Shown here in pieces: positions 21,133 through 30,363 of a stretch of 64,000 nt of DNA. The stretch is taken from positions 196,676 through 260,675 of the forward strand of contig CAWAMS010000007.1 of assembly GCA_963783245.1 (NCBI GenBank). Reading direction: 5' to 3'. Every line of letters begins with the position of its first letter. Position 1 is the first letter of the stretch. Made by a program: the position numbers and the translations under genes. Source of the DNA: Bog-473 sp963783245. Its GTDB lineage: Bacteria; Actinomycetota; Acidimicrobiia; Acidimicrobiales; RAAP-2. Below the pieces are notes generated by a model, which was given only the letters and a program-made list of their open reading frames with translations, searched no databases and had not been told where the DNA came from.

Positions 21133-22244
21133 GTGGTCGGAGTGTCCTCTCTTGGCGGGTGCGGCGCTGGCGTCAGGTGGGGATGCACGAGGATCTTGCC
21201 GTGCTCGCCCGGCGTGCGCAGGGTCTCGAATGCCCCGGGCGTGCCGGCCAGATCGACGGCCGAGGTGACCAGCAGGTCGGCGCCGGGAACGCCGGCCACC
21301 AACCGATCGAGGGTCGCCGCGAACTCGGCCTGGGTGTACCCGAACGAGAAGCGGAGCTCGATCTCCTTGACCACCGCCATGAACGGCTCGATCGTGTCGC
21401 TGTGCATGCAGACGCCCACGACCACGACACGGCTGCGGGGCGGCGAATCGGCGATGAGCGATTGCAACATGCCGGGCACACCCACGGCTTCGAAGATGAC
21501 CGGATCGGTGACCGGTGTGCCGAACATCGCGGCACCGGCGCGTTCCATCACGGTCGTCGCCACCCCGAAGTCGGGCCAGCGGTCGTGGGGCGAATGTGCT
21601 GCCGGATCGATCACCTCGTCCGCCCCGAACGCTTCGGCCAGCCGACGGCGCGTGGGTGAGAAATCGGCGGCCAGCACCGGCCCGTGGCCACGGCCCTTCA
21701 GGGCGGCGACGACAGCGAGCCCCACCGGACCGCAGCCGAGGACAAGACAGGGCTGCCCCGGGTCCAACCCCGAGAGGGCGACGGCGTGTTCGCCCACGGC
21801 CAGTGGCTCGGTCAAGGCGGCGAGGTCCGTGTCGAGTGGCTCGGGGACGGGCAGGAGCAGCATCTCCTGCAGTGCCATGTACTCGGCCAGCGCGCCGGGG
21901 AAGGCGTTCGAATAGCCGATCTGCTCGACGCCCGTGGCGCCGACGACGATCGGGACCGAGCAGACGCGGGTACCCACGGCGAGGGCGCGCGAGGTGCCGG
22001 GGCCGTGGTCGACGATTTCGGCGCAGAATTCGTGCCCGAACACGCAGTCACGGTGCGGGTCCAGGGCAGGGACGCCCACCGAGTCCATCAACCCGGTGAA
22101 ACGGGTGAAGTCGGCCAGCGCGTGGAGGTCCGACCCACAGATGCCCGCAGCCAGCGTGCGGGCCACGACATGGCCCGCCCCCGGGGTCACGTCGTCCACC
22201 TCGCACACGACGAGGTTGCCGCCCCTGGTGACCGCAGCGCGCAT
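21129..22244 (-). CDS. zinc-type alcohol dehydrogenase
   Basis: 371 residues of the medium-chain dehydrogenase family. The catalytic zinc ligands are in AAGICGSDLHA near residue 35 and FGHEFCAEI near residue 71. The Rossmann motif is LVLGCGPVGLAVVAAL near residue 170, followed by ADFSPTRR, suggesting NAD(P) binding. The four-Cys structural zinc lobe is not evident. It is the first gene of a probable operon with LLM oxidoreductase, hydrolase, DUF1028 and serine hydrolase. It is divergent from the CrtC/AttH-like gene, with 148 bases between. Confidence 0.9.
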   Translation of the reverse strand: MRAAVTRGGNLVVCEVDDVTPGAGHVVARTLAAGICGSDLHALADFTRFTGLMDSVGVPALDPHRDCVFGHEFCAEIVDHGPGTSRALAVGTRVCSVPIVVGATGVEQIGYSNAFPGALAEYMALQEMLLLPVPEPLDTDLAALTEPLAVGEHAVALSGLDPGQPCLVLGCGPVGLAVVAALKGRGHGPVLAADFSPTRRRLAEAFGADEVIDPAAHSPHDRWPDFGVATTVMERAGAAMFGTPVTDPVIFEAVGVPGMLQSLIADSPPRSRVVVVGVCMHSDTIEPFMAVVKEIELRFSFGYTQAEFAATLDRLVAGVPGADLLVTSAVDLAGTPGAFETLRTPGEHGKILVHPHLTPAPHPPREDTPTT

Positions 22245-22392
22245 CTCGCCCCCCTCGGGTCTACGTTTGCCCAGTGAGTTTCACACAAGATGCGTGCATC
22301 CGCCCCCACCCCCGCCCCCACCCCGCCGTCCGCCTCGGGGCGATTGCCGCCGATGGGTTGAACGTGTCGCTCGAACGGGCGATGGTGTAGCG

Positions 22393-23403
22393 GTGCCCAT
22401 CCTCGAAGCCCGCCATGAACTGGCCCATCCGGTCGAAGAGGATTCGGCGTGGAGCGAGTCGTACTACTTCAACGCCTACGACCCGGGCACCGACTCCGGA
22501 TTCTTCACCCGTATCGGGATCCGTCCCAACGAAGGAACCATGGATGTCGCCGTCTCGGCGTGGCTGCCCGACGGGCGGCTGGCCGAGTACCGCCGCGTCA
22601 AGGAGCAGCACGAGATGGTCGACACCGTGCTCGATGTCGGCGGCGCCCGCTACGAGATGCTCGCCGCGCTCGGGCAGTGGCGGCTGACGATGGACGACCT
22701 CGCACCGGTGCGCGACCTCACGACCGGGGAGCGCCAAGGTGATGTGCAGCTCGCACTTGACGTGCGCTTTGACGCGGTGACGCCGGCCATCGGCACCGAC
22801 GGACAGCGCGGTGCGGACGGCAACGCCGGGCGACCGAAGTCGGCGCAGGCGGTCGCCGCGGCAGGGACGGTGGGAAAGGGTCATTTCGAGCAGGCGGGCC
22901 GCTGGACCGGATGGCTGGCGGTGGACGGTGTGCGTTCGCCGTGGACCGATGCCCACGGCCACCGCGACAAGTCCTGGGGCCCACGCCGGTGGGGCGGTCC
23001 CAACATGTGGCGATGGTTCAGCATCAACGTCGGGGACGATCTGCATTTCGGCGGGATCCGCCTCGGCACCGAAGCCGGCGACCTCCACCGCGGCTGGGTG
23101 TGGGACGGGGACTCGGCCACCAGCGTGGCCGAGTGGCGCGTGCGCACGGAATTGGAGGAGGACGCCCTGACGCACAAGGTCGTGCATCTCCAGGTGCTCG
23201 ACAAGAAGGGACGCACCTTCGACCTGCGTGGCGACGTCCTGCGCGTCGCCGGTACCCGCCAGGTCAGCGGGACCGTGGTCAACGAGGGGTTGGCCCGGTG
23301 GACCTACCGCGACGGCGACGGCACCGAGCGCACCGGGTACGGCATCAGTGAGTACCTGCATCAGACCGACGGCAGCGGGAGGCCTGTCGTCCCCGTCGAG
23401 TAA
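22393..23403 (+). CDS. CrtC/AttH-like lipocalin-fold protein, unknown
   Basis: 336 residues from GTG 22393. The sequence HGHRDKSWGPRRWGG near residue 190 is the hallmark of proteins related to hydroxyneurosporene hydratase CrtC and AttH (DUF7064-type in actinobacteria), which fold as two lipocalin-like barrels. Many Trp and Asp residues are spread along it (SAWSESYYFNAYDPGTDSGF near the start). In this superfamily the D-SWG motif lines the active site. The substrate is unknown; it may hydrate or bind an isoprenoid or steroid. A phosphotransferase gene follows after three bases. Confidence 0.7.
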   Translation: MPILEARHELAHPVEEDSAWSESYYFNAYDPGTDSGFFTRIGIRPNEGTMDVAVSAWLPDGRLAEYRRVKEQHEMVDTVLDVGGARYEMLAALGQWRLTMDDLAPVRDLTTGERQGDVQLALDVRFDAVTPAIGTDGQRGADGNAGRPKSAQAVAAAGTVGKGHFEQAGRWTGWLAVDGVRSPWTDAHGHRDKSWGPRRWGGPNMWRWFSINVGDDLHFGGIRLGTEAGDLHRGWVWDGDSATSVAEWRVRTELEEDALTHKVVHLQVLDKKGRTFDLRGDVLRVAGTRQVSGTVVNEGLARWTYRDGDGTERTGYGISEYLHQTDGSGRPVVPVE

Positions 23404-23406
23404 ACG

Positions 23407-24830
23407 ATGCCGGCGTCCGTGCACTCAGCCAGCACCGGTGGACCTCCGAGCGGAGAGGCGCCCCGGACGCTCGAGCGTGCACTGGCCCGCGTGCTCGGTG
23501 GCGACGTTCGCCACGTGCACCAGGTGTCCGGGGGAGCCTCGCGTGTGACGAGTGCATTCGACCTCGTCGTCGCGGACGGCACACTCCGTCCGCTGATCAT
23601 TCAGCAGGACCGCGGGGAGGGCATCGCAGGTCCCGGTCGGGTGCGCGGGGAGGTGGCCCTGCTCCGGGCGGCGTGCGGCGCGGGCGTCCCCGTTCCGGGC
23701 GTGCTGGCTCATGGCGACGATGAGGCGGAGGGGTTGGGCCACGGCTGGCTGGTGGTCGAGCGCGTGGAGGGTGAGACGATCCCCCGCAAAATCCTGCGTG
23801 ATCCCGAGTGGGCGCACGCACGGACCGTCCTGACCGCCCAGTGTGCCCGGGCACTCGCCGCGATTCACGCGCTCGACCTGGCGCACACGGAAGGATTGGC
23901 GGGATTGCCGGACCACGACCCCTTTTCCGACCCCCTGTCCTTCCTGGACTCGCTGGGCGACACCCGCCCCGCCATCGAATTCGGGGCACGCTGGCTCATC
24001 CGCAACCGGCCGCCCCCGGCGCGCCGGGTGCCCGTGCACGGAGACTTCCGCCTCGGCAACCTGATGGTCGGTGCGGACGGCTTGCGTGCCGTCCTCGACT
24101 GGGAGCTGGCGCACGTCGGCGACGCGGCCGAGGACCTGGCGTGGCTCAGTGCGCCGGCGTGGCGATTCGGTGGGCCCGGCCAGGTCGGTGGATTCGGCGA
24201 GGTGGCGGAGTTGCTCGATGTGTACGCGGGGTCAGGTGGTGAGGCGATCGACCCCGACCGCTTCCACTGGTGGTCGGTCTATGCCACGGTCAAGTGGGCC
24301 ACGATCTGCGCCATGCAGGGATCGGCCCATCTGCGCGGGACGACGCGATCCGTCGAATCGGCGGCGATCGGTCGCCGGGTCTGTGAGAGCGAGTGGGACA
24401 TGCTCGTGCTGCTGGGGCTGGCACCCCATCCGCCTGCGCGCCCCGCACCGGGCAACGGGTCAGCGTCGGTGCCGGTGCGCGTGCCGTCGCCCTTCGGCCG
24501 TCCGGGCGCGGCCGAATTGCTCGACGCGGTACGCGCATACCTCGAGCACAATGAAGCCGCGGAGAGCGCCCCGGGGCGCGCTTCACGGCGCGTGTGGCAC
24601 GCAACGTGCTGTCGATGGTCGAGCGTGAACTGCAGTGGGGCGCTGTCTTCACCGAGGCGCATCAGCGGCGCCTCGCATCGCTCGGCTTCGAGGATGACGG
24701 CTCGCTGGCTGCGGCCATCCGGGCCGGTGCGTGCGATGCCGAATGGATTGCCGTAGGGAACGCGCTGGCCGCCTCGGCGCGTGATCAGTTGCTGGTGGCG
24801 AACCCCTCCTACCTGCCGACCACTGCGTAA
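23407..24830 (+). CDS. APH/ECD-type phosphotransferase fused to DUF6285 (one frameshift)
   Basis: The kinase part has QVSGGASRVTSAFDL near residue 38 as the nucleotide region, VPVHGDFRLGNLMVG near residue 210 as the catalytic HGDxxxxN loop and AVLDWELAHVGDAAEDLAW near residue 228 as the metal-binding IDxE equivalent. The C-terminus from FGRPGAAELLDAVRAYLEHN onward matches DUF6285, usually a separate gene beside acyl-CoA dehydrogenase/APH pairs. The frame loses one base near 24570 in CCCCGGGGCGCG and continues as ARNVLSMVERELQWG. The full product is about 474 residues. Homologues near acyl-CoA genes suggest action on a lipid or alcohol, not on a drug. Confidence 0.8.
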
Positions 24831-24835
24831 GGCGG

Positions 24836-26299
24836 TTACTTGCCCGCTGCCAGCACGAGCACCGGCGGCTCTTCGACGGGGAGGCCGACGTTCTTCCGAC
24901 GTACCGTCGCCTTGCGGGGGATCCCTTGCAGGATCGCTCCGGCACTCAGGCTGCACGCCGCCATGAAGAGCCAGGCGTGGTGGAAGGCATGCACCGCGCC
25001 GATCCCGGTCGCCGTGCCGAGCACGGCGACGAGGCACGAGACCCCGAGGGCCAGTCCGATCTGCCGGCACATGGCATAGAGGGCGGTGCCGGTCGCCGAA
25101 CGTTCGGGAGGGAGCGGTGCGGTGGCTGCACCGCCGAGGGAGGGCAACATGAGCCCGACGCCGATGCCCCCGAGAAGGCCCCCGGGGAGGTAGGCGCCGA
25201 CGTAGTCCGGTGTCACCCCGATCCGGGTGATCCACCAGATGGCGGAGGCGGCAAAGAGGAGACTGCCGACGGTGCCCACCGCCCGGTGGCTGAATCGTGA
25301 ACCGAGCAGCCCGCCCGGGAAGGCAGCGATCGATGCCACCAGCGGGCCCGGAGCGATCATGAAGCCGGCCCGAAGAACGGGCTCGTGCCAGACGCCGGTG
25401 AGGAAGAGGACGCCGCCGAGCACCATGGCGCCGAAGCCGGCGAAGAAGACCAGCGAACTGGCGTCGGCCAGTGCGACGGCCCGGTGGCGGATCACCGCCG
25501 GTTCGATGATCGGATTCGGGTGCCGGCTCGAGCGCACCACGAGCGCGACGCCGGCGAGGACCGCCAGGGCAAAGGCCCCCAGGATCGAAATGCTCGTCCA
25601 GCCCCAATTCGATCCCTCGACGATGGCCGCGGCCAGGCTCGCCACTGCGATGGAGAGGAACGCGGCGCCCGACAGGTCGGCCTTGTGGGCGACCGGGTCC
25701 TTGATCTCGCGCAGCACGCGCACACCGACCACGAGTGCGACCAGGCTGAGGGGCAGATTCACCAGGAACACCCAGCGCCAGCTGGCCTGGACCAGCAGCC
25801 CTCCGATCGGGGGCCCGAAGGCGGCCGCGGCACCGCCGACGGCAGACCACAGGCCGATCGCCGCCCCCTTCCGTGCCGGGCCGAACGCCGGGAGCAGGAG
25901 ACCGAGCGACGTGGGCAGCATGAGTGCACCGCCGCTGGCCTGGAGGATGCGGGCCGCCACCAGGAGGTCGAGTGACGGTGCCAGGGCACAGAGAGCCGAG
26001 GATGCAGTGAAAATGCCCAGACCGAGGAGGAACGCCTTCTTCCGACCGGTTCGGTCCGCCCACCTTCCGGCCGGGACCAACAATGCGGCGAAGACGATGG
26101 TGTAGGCGCTGAGCACCCACGACATCGATCGCAGCGACTCTCCGTGGAAGCTCCGCGAGATGCTCGGGAAGGCGATGTTCACGATGAACAGGTCGAGCGA
26201 CGAGAGGAACACGCCGGTGAGGACGACCAGCGCGGTCAGCGTCGGCCTCGTGACCCCGGGCTTCTGGGTCTCGCTACGCAATGCACTTAGTTGTGTCAT
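24836..26299 (-). CDS. MFS drug/proton antiporter, DHA2 (14-helix) family
   Basis: 487 residues with about 14 hydrophobic segments. Motif C-like and A-like signatures are LDLFIVNIAFPSISRSF in helix 1, GRWADRTGRKKAFLLG between helices 2 and 3, and GGALMLPTSLGLLLP. Such EmrB/QacA-type pumps expel organic compounds across the inner membrane. Start ATG 26299 is preferred over an upstream ATG because the hydrophobic helix follows properly and the divergent promoter region then lies fully upstream. An HxlR regulator is transcribed divergently 70 bases away and probably controls it. Confidence 0.9.
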   Translation of the reverse strand: MTQLSALRSETQKPGVTRPTLTALVVLTGVFLSSLDLFIVNIAFPSISRSFHGESLRSMSWVLSAYTIVFAALLVPAGRWADRTGRKKAFLLGLGIFTASSALCALAPSLDLLVAARILQASGGALMLPTSLGLLLPAFGPARKGAAIGLWSAVGGAAAAFGPPIGGLLVQASWRWVFLVNLPLSLVALVVGVRVLREIKDPVAHKADLSGAAFLSIAVASLAAAIVEGSNWGWTSISILGAFALAVLAGVALVVRSSRHPNPIIEPAVIRHRAVALADASSLVFFAGFGAMVLGGVLFLTGVWHEPVLRAGFMIAPGPLVASIAAFPGGLLGSRFSHRAVGTVGSLLFAASAIWWITRIGVTPDYVGAYLPGGLLGGIGVGLMLPSLGGAATAPLPPERSATGTALYAMCRQIGLALGVSCLVAVLGTATGIGAVHAFHHAWLFMAACSLSAGAILQGIPRKATVRRKNVGLPVEEPPVLVLAAGK

Positions 26300-26339
26300 A
26301 AAACGCACGTTAGTGGAGTTAGTTGCATAACACAATGCA
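26287..26339. promoter_or_regulatory. candidate HxlR operator between divergent MFS and hxlR-type genes
   Basis: This short AT-rich gap holds direct repeats TTAGTTG at 26287-26293 and 26319-26325 (32-base period, about three turns) and an inverted repeat TGCAT-aacaca-ATGCA at 26324-26339. The first repeat lies just inside the MFS coding start. The location fits autoregulation plus pump control. No protein-binding data exist. Confidence 0.4.
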
Positions 26340-26369
26340 TCTGGCGGAAAAATGCGCTACCCTGCAGGC

Positions 26370-26873
26370 ATGCTGAACCGGGACTACCCCACCCAGTACT
26401 GCTCCATGGCCTCCACGCTCGAGATCATCGGTGAGCGGTGGACGATCCTGATCGTGCGCGACATCTTTCTGGGCATCCGGCGTTTCGACGATCTGCAGCG
26501 GAGCTTGGGGGTGGCCCGCAATATTCTCCAGAGCCGTCTGGAGCGGTTGATCGAGCACGGCATCGTGGTGAAACGGCCCTACCAGGAACGACCGGTCCGC
26601 TATGAGTACCGGCTCACGACCAAGGGGGCCGATCTGTGGCCGGTCCTGGTGTCGCTTCTGCACTGGGGTGATCGCTACGCCATCGAGGGCGAGCCGCCCG
26701 TGGTCATCCAGCACCGGGGATGTGGCGGTGAGCTGGACGATCGCCGCCGCTGTACGGCGTGCGGCGCCGACGTCTCGGTCACCGAGGCGATCGCCGTCCG
26801 CACGGGTGCCCGCAGACCTGAGGCGGAGGAGGGCCCCGTGGGGAACACCGTCGGGGCCGGCGTTTCAGTCTGA
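26370..26873 (+). CDS. HxlR-family winged-helix transcriptional regulator
   Basis: 167 residues from ATG 26370. It has the HxlR hallmark start: YPTQYCSMASTLEIIGERWT followed by ILIVRDIFLGIRRFDDLQ. The Cys precedes the first helix, as in redox- or aldehyde-sensing members. The recognition region is GVARNILQSRLERLIEHGI, and the wing is YQERPVRYEYRLTTKG. The C-terminal part has a CGGELDDRRRCTACGADV segment with three Cys that could bind a metal. It probably represses the divergent MFS pump in response to a ligand or Cys modification. Confidence 0.92.
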   Translation: MLNRDYPTQYCSMASTLEIIGERWTILIVRDIFLGIRRFDDLQRSLGVARNILQSRLERLIEHGIVVKRPYQERPVRYEYRLTTKGADLWPVLVSLLHWGDRYAIEGEPPVVIQHRGCGGELDDRRRCTACGADVSVTEAIAVRTGARRPEAEEGPVGNTVGAGVSV

Positions 26874-26975
26874 TCTTCCCGGGCCGCAGTCCCGGCCCCG
26901 CACAATCCGGCGCACTTCCCCGGGCGGGGATGCGGTGCGGTACACCATCGATGCATCCATACAACGTCCGTCGCT

Positions 26976-27000
26976 AAATACGACTAAACTGATCGGAAAT
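26976..27000 (+). promoter_or_regulatory. possible Rrf2/IscR-type operator upstream of cysteine dioxygenase
   Basis: In an AT-rich island just before the cysteine dioxygenase gene, ATACGACTAAACTGATCGG with trailing AAAT resembles the Rrf2-family consensus of the form GACTAAAT-ACTCGG. Rrf2 regulators (CymR, IscR) commonly control sulfur and cysteine genes. The match is from memory and imperfect. Confidence 0.35.
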
Positions 27001-27040
27001 AGAGATGTAGTATGACGTGACCAGCCTGGGAGGGCGCACG

Positions 27041-27568
27041 ATGACGATCACACAGGACCGGGCGATTGGACGGGAGCTGGCGATCAGCGGCGCGTCCATG
27101 CCCCCGGGACTGGGGCCGCTGGAACTTCTCGATCTCCTGCACGACTACACCTCGGAAATGGAGGGACTGCTCCCCTTGGCCACCCCCGGCCTGACCGAGC
27201 GCAGGTACGAGTTGTTGGAGCTCACCGACGAGTTGGAGATCTGGGCGATCCACTGGCCCCAGGGCAAGGGTCTCGAGCTCCACGACCACGGCGGCTCGGT
27301 CGGCGCGCTGTGGGTCGTGGCGGGCAGCCTCGAGGAGCACTACCTGCAAGGTCCTGCCACGGTTGCCCATCGGACGCTCGTCACCGGGGGCGGCGCGGCG
27401 TTCGGGCCGACGTACATCCACGATGTGGTGAACGCACAACCCGCTCCGGCCACCAGCGTCCACGCTTACTCTCCTCCCATGCCCTCCATGACCTTCTACC
27501 GACAGGAGGCCCGGGGCCTCATCGTGGATCGGGCGGAGTACCGGGCCGATCCTTCCTGGGCCCCTTGA
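27041..27568 (+). CDS. cysteine dioxygenase
   Basis: 175-residue cupin that oxidises cysteine to cysteine sulfinate with a mononuclear iron. LELHDHGGSVGALWVVAGSL near residue 80 supplies two iron His, and IHDVVNAQPAPATSVHAYSP near residue 130 supplies the third His and the conserved Ser-x-His-x-Tyr. ATG 27041 is chosen because GGGAGGG lies seven bases upstream; a GTG at 27017 is less likely. The stop overlaps the rhodanese TTG start (TTGA), so the pair is translationally coupled. This cysteine dioxygenase-rhodanese arrangement is common in actinobacteria. Confidence 0.92.
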   Translation: MTITQDRAIGRELAISGASMPPGLGPLELLDLLHDYTSEMEGLLPLATPGLTERRYELLELTDELEIWAIHWPQGKGLELHDHGGSVGALWVVAGSLEEHYLQGPATVAHRTLVTGGGAAFGPTYIHDVVNAQPAPATSVHAYSPPMPSMTFYRQEARGLIVDRAEYRADPSWAP

Positions 27569-27954
27569 GCGCAGTCGATCGATTGCTGGCGCAGGCGCGC
27601 CTCGGTCTTCACCGCGTCGACGCCGCGCAGGCGCAGAAGATCCACGGCGAGGGCGGCCTGTTGATCGACATCCGGCCGGCCGCGCAGCGGGCCGAGTTCG
27701 GTGAGATCCCGGGTGCCGTCATCGTCGAACGCAACAACCTCGAGTGGCGGCTCGACCCCGGCGGCTCCCACCGCATCCCCGAAGCCGAGGACCCTGATCG
27801 ACCCGTCGTGATCGTGTGTCAGGAGGGTTATGCCTCGAGCCTGGCCGCAGTCAGCCTGTTGCAGGTCGGGCGTCGGGCCGTGACCGATCTCGAAGGCGGG
27901 TTCGTGGCATGGCAGCGCGCAGGGTTCCCGACCACCCCGGGCTCACGCTCCTGA
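27565..27954 (+). CDS. rhodanese-like sulfurtransferase
   Basis: 129 residues from TTG 27565, overlapping the cysteine dioxygenase stop. A single rhodanese domain: LLIDIRPAAQRAEFGEIPGA is the CH2A-like strand, and VVIVCQEGYASSLAA carries the active-site loop with catalytic Cys near residue 93. DLEGGFVAWQRAGFP is the usual C-terminal helix. It likely handles persulfide or sulfite arising from cysteine oxidation by its operon partner. Confidence 0.88.
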   Translation: MSAVDRLLAQARLGLHRVDAAQAQKIHGEGGLLIDIRPAAQRAEFGEIPGAVIVERNNLEWRLDPGGSHRIPEAEDPDRPVVIVCQEGYASSLAAVSLLQVGRRAVTDLEGGFVAWQRAGFPTTPGSRS

Positions 27955-29506
27955 GGAAGCTCCTGCTGCCTCGTCCGAACGGAGTGGGGTGGCGTCCAGC
28001 GCGCAGTGGTACCCCGGAAGGAGGTTGCGCAGTCGGGGGGCGTTTTTCGGATTGCGGATCGTCGCTGCGGCAATGAGTCCTCCCGCCGCACTTGTCAGAC
28101 CGGCGATGATCATCGCGTTCCGGAAGCCCGCGGAAAAATGCTGGGGATCGAGGGCGGCGGCACCGGTGATCCCGGCCAGGAGCGGAAGGACGGCCACGGC
28201 GACCAGGCCGGCGGCCCGCGCCACGACGTTGTTGACGGCTGACGCCACCCCGGCGTGCTCCGCCGGGGCGGCGCCCATGGCGGTGGACGTGAGGGGCGCC
28301 ACCGTGATGGCCAGTCCGATGCCGAAGAGCACGACCGCGGGGAAGACCTGGACCAGGTAGCTCCCACTGTGCGTGGCGCGGGTCAGGAGGAGCAGGCCGG
28401 CCCCGACCACGAAAGGTCCCACCGTCATCTGGAGCCGGGGGCCGATCCGTGCGGCGAGCTGACCCGAACGCGCCGAGAAGACCAACATGATGAAGGTGAC
28501 CGGGAGTAGGGCGAGCCCGGACTCGAGGGGGCTGTAGTTGACGACCAGCTGCAACTCGACCGGGAGCAGGAACAGCGCCCCGCCCAAGGCGCCGTAGACG
28601 ACGAAGGTGACGGCATTGGCCCCGCTGAATTGTCGGCTGCGGAACACCCCGAGGGGGAGCATGGGGTTGGCACTGACGTGCTCGAGGACGACGAACGCGG
28701 GGGCCGCCACAGCGGCGACGAGCAGGCTCGACGATGACGCCCGGGCTCGTCCAGCCGTGCGCGGGCGCTTCGATGAGCCCGTAGGTGAGCCCGGCCAGAA
28801 AGAGCACAGCCAGTGCGGCTCCCGGGAAATCGACCTTGCCGGCCGTCGAGGGGTCGCGCGTCTCGGGCACGTGACGGGCGGTCACGAGAAGCACCACGAC
28901 TGCCACGGGGAGGTTGATGAAGAACACCCACCTCCACGAGGCGGCGACGATGAGGTAACCGCCCAACAACGGCCCGGCCGCGGTGGCCACGCCCCCGAGC
29001 CCCGACCAGGCGCCGATGGCCCGAGACCGGTCGTCGGGTCGGAACGAGGCCTGCAGGATGGCCAGGCTGGCCGGAGACCAGGAGGGCGCCCCCGACACCC
29101 TGGAGGACTCGGGCCGCGATCAGCGTCCCTGCGTTGGGGGCGACACCCACAACACATTGAGGCCACGCGCGAACCAGACGACGCCGATGGAGAAGATCCT
29201 CTTGCGCCCCAGGCGGTCGCCCAGCGATCCGCCGAGGAGCAAGAACGCCGCCAGCGTCAACGAGTACCCCGAAACGACCCATTGCAGGGTTCCGACGCCG
29301 CTGTGGAAGGCTCGCCCGATGGTGGGGAGCGCGATGCCGACCACGGTGGCATCGAGCGAGGCGATGCCCGATCCGAGGACCGTGGCCGCGATGACCCAGC
29401 GTCCCCGACTCGTCCCGAATGCGAGCTGGACCGGTCCGCCCGCACTCTCGGCTGTGGGTTGCGCGTCCGTCAACGGGCCCAGTACCTCCAGGGCGGAGTC
29501 TGGCAC
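27943..29506 (-). CDS. MFS transporter, DHA2 family (three frameshifts)
   Basis: The reconstructed product is about 520 residues with 14 membrane segments. The N-terminal part is SLDATVVGIALPTIGRAF then GGSLGDRLGRKRIFSIG. A bridging frame carries PNAGTLIAARVLQGVGGALL. It continues with GPLLGGYLIVAASWRWVFFI and ends with TIRNPKNAPRLRNLLPG. Breaks are near 29160 (-1), 29085 (+1) and 28720 (+1). GTG 29506 is divergent from the SDR gene, 43 bases apart. The C-terminus overlaps the rhodanese 3' end by 12 bases. Function is inferred as organic-compound efflux. Confidence 0.82.
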
Positions 29507-29549
29507 GCGGGCGTGTGCCGGTCCGAACCCGCACGTCTATGGTTCGGCA

Positions 29550-30340
29550 ATGACCGAGGACGGCTTGGATCTGCGTGGGCGGGTGGCGATCATCACGGGT
29601 GGAGGAACGGGGATCGGGGCGGCGACCGCACGGCTGTTCGCCGCCCATGGCGCAGAAGCGGTTGTGCTCGCCGCCCGCACGGACGCGCAGATAGCGGCGG
29701 TGGCGACCGACATCGAAGTCGTCGTCGGCCACACGGGCCCTTCCGGTGCGGACCGACGTCAAGGATGAAGGCGTCCGTGGTCAATCTGGTGGCCCGGACG
29801 ATCGACGCGTTCGGTCGTATCGACGTCCTGGTGAACAACGCCGGCGGCACACGCATGGGCCCGCTCGAGAGCACGCCGACCAAGGCGTGGGATTCGGTCT
29901 TCGCGCTGAACGTGCGCGGCCCCTTCCTCTGCACACGCGAAGCGGGGCAGCACATGATCGCCCGGCGGTCGGGCGTCATCGTCAACGTCTCGTCGGGGGC
30001 CGGGGTCAACGGCGTACGGCACGGGGCCGGCTACAGCGCAGCCAAGGCGGCGCTCCAGATGTTCACGCGGGTGACCGCGGGTGAATGGGGGCGTTTCGGC
30101 ATACGGGCCAATTGCGTCGCGGTCGGGCTCGTCGCCTCGGAACGTGCCGTGGACGCCTGGGAGGTGGCGGGCATCGACCCCGAGGCCTTCCGCCGAGGCA
30201 TCCCGCTCGGACGCGTGGGCGAGCCCGTCGACGTGGCCTCGTCGATCCTGTTCCTCAGCTGCGACGCCTCGTCCTACGTCAGCGGCGAGACGTTCTCGGT
30301 GAACGGTGGCCCGCAGATCGGCGGCCCCGAACTCGACTGA
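29550..30340 (+). CDS. SDR-family oxidoreductase (two frameshifts)
   Basis: Classical short-chain dehydrogenase of about 262 residues after repair. The Rossmann motif is AIITGGGTGIGAATARLFAA, and VLVNNAGGTRMG follows. The catalytic Ser is in VNVSSGAG, and Tyr/Lys are in GYSAAKAALQMF. C-terminal SSYVSGETFSVNGGPQIGG is typical of FabG-like and 2,4-dienoyl-CoA-reductase-like members. Breaks lie near 29735 and 29770, where a stretch of LPVRTDVKDE is read in a third frame. Substrate unknown. Confidence 0.85.
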
Positions 30341-30363
30341 GCGGACTGCAGGTGCGCGGCGAC

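Noticed and set aside
22290..22392. C-rich run near 22305-22330 as a possible structured element
   Set aside because: Simple low-complexity CCCCACC repeats in an intergenic region, with no pairing or motif that would support a riboswitch.
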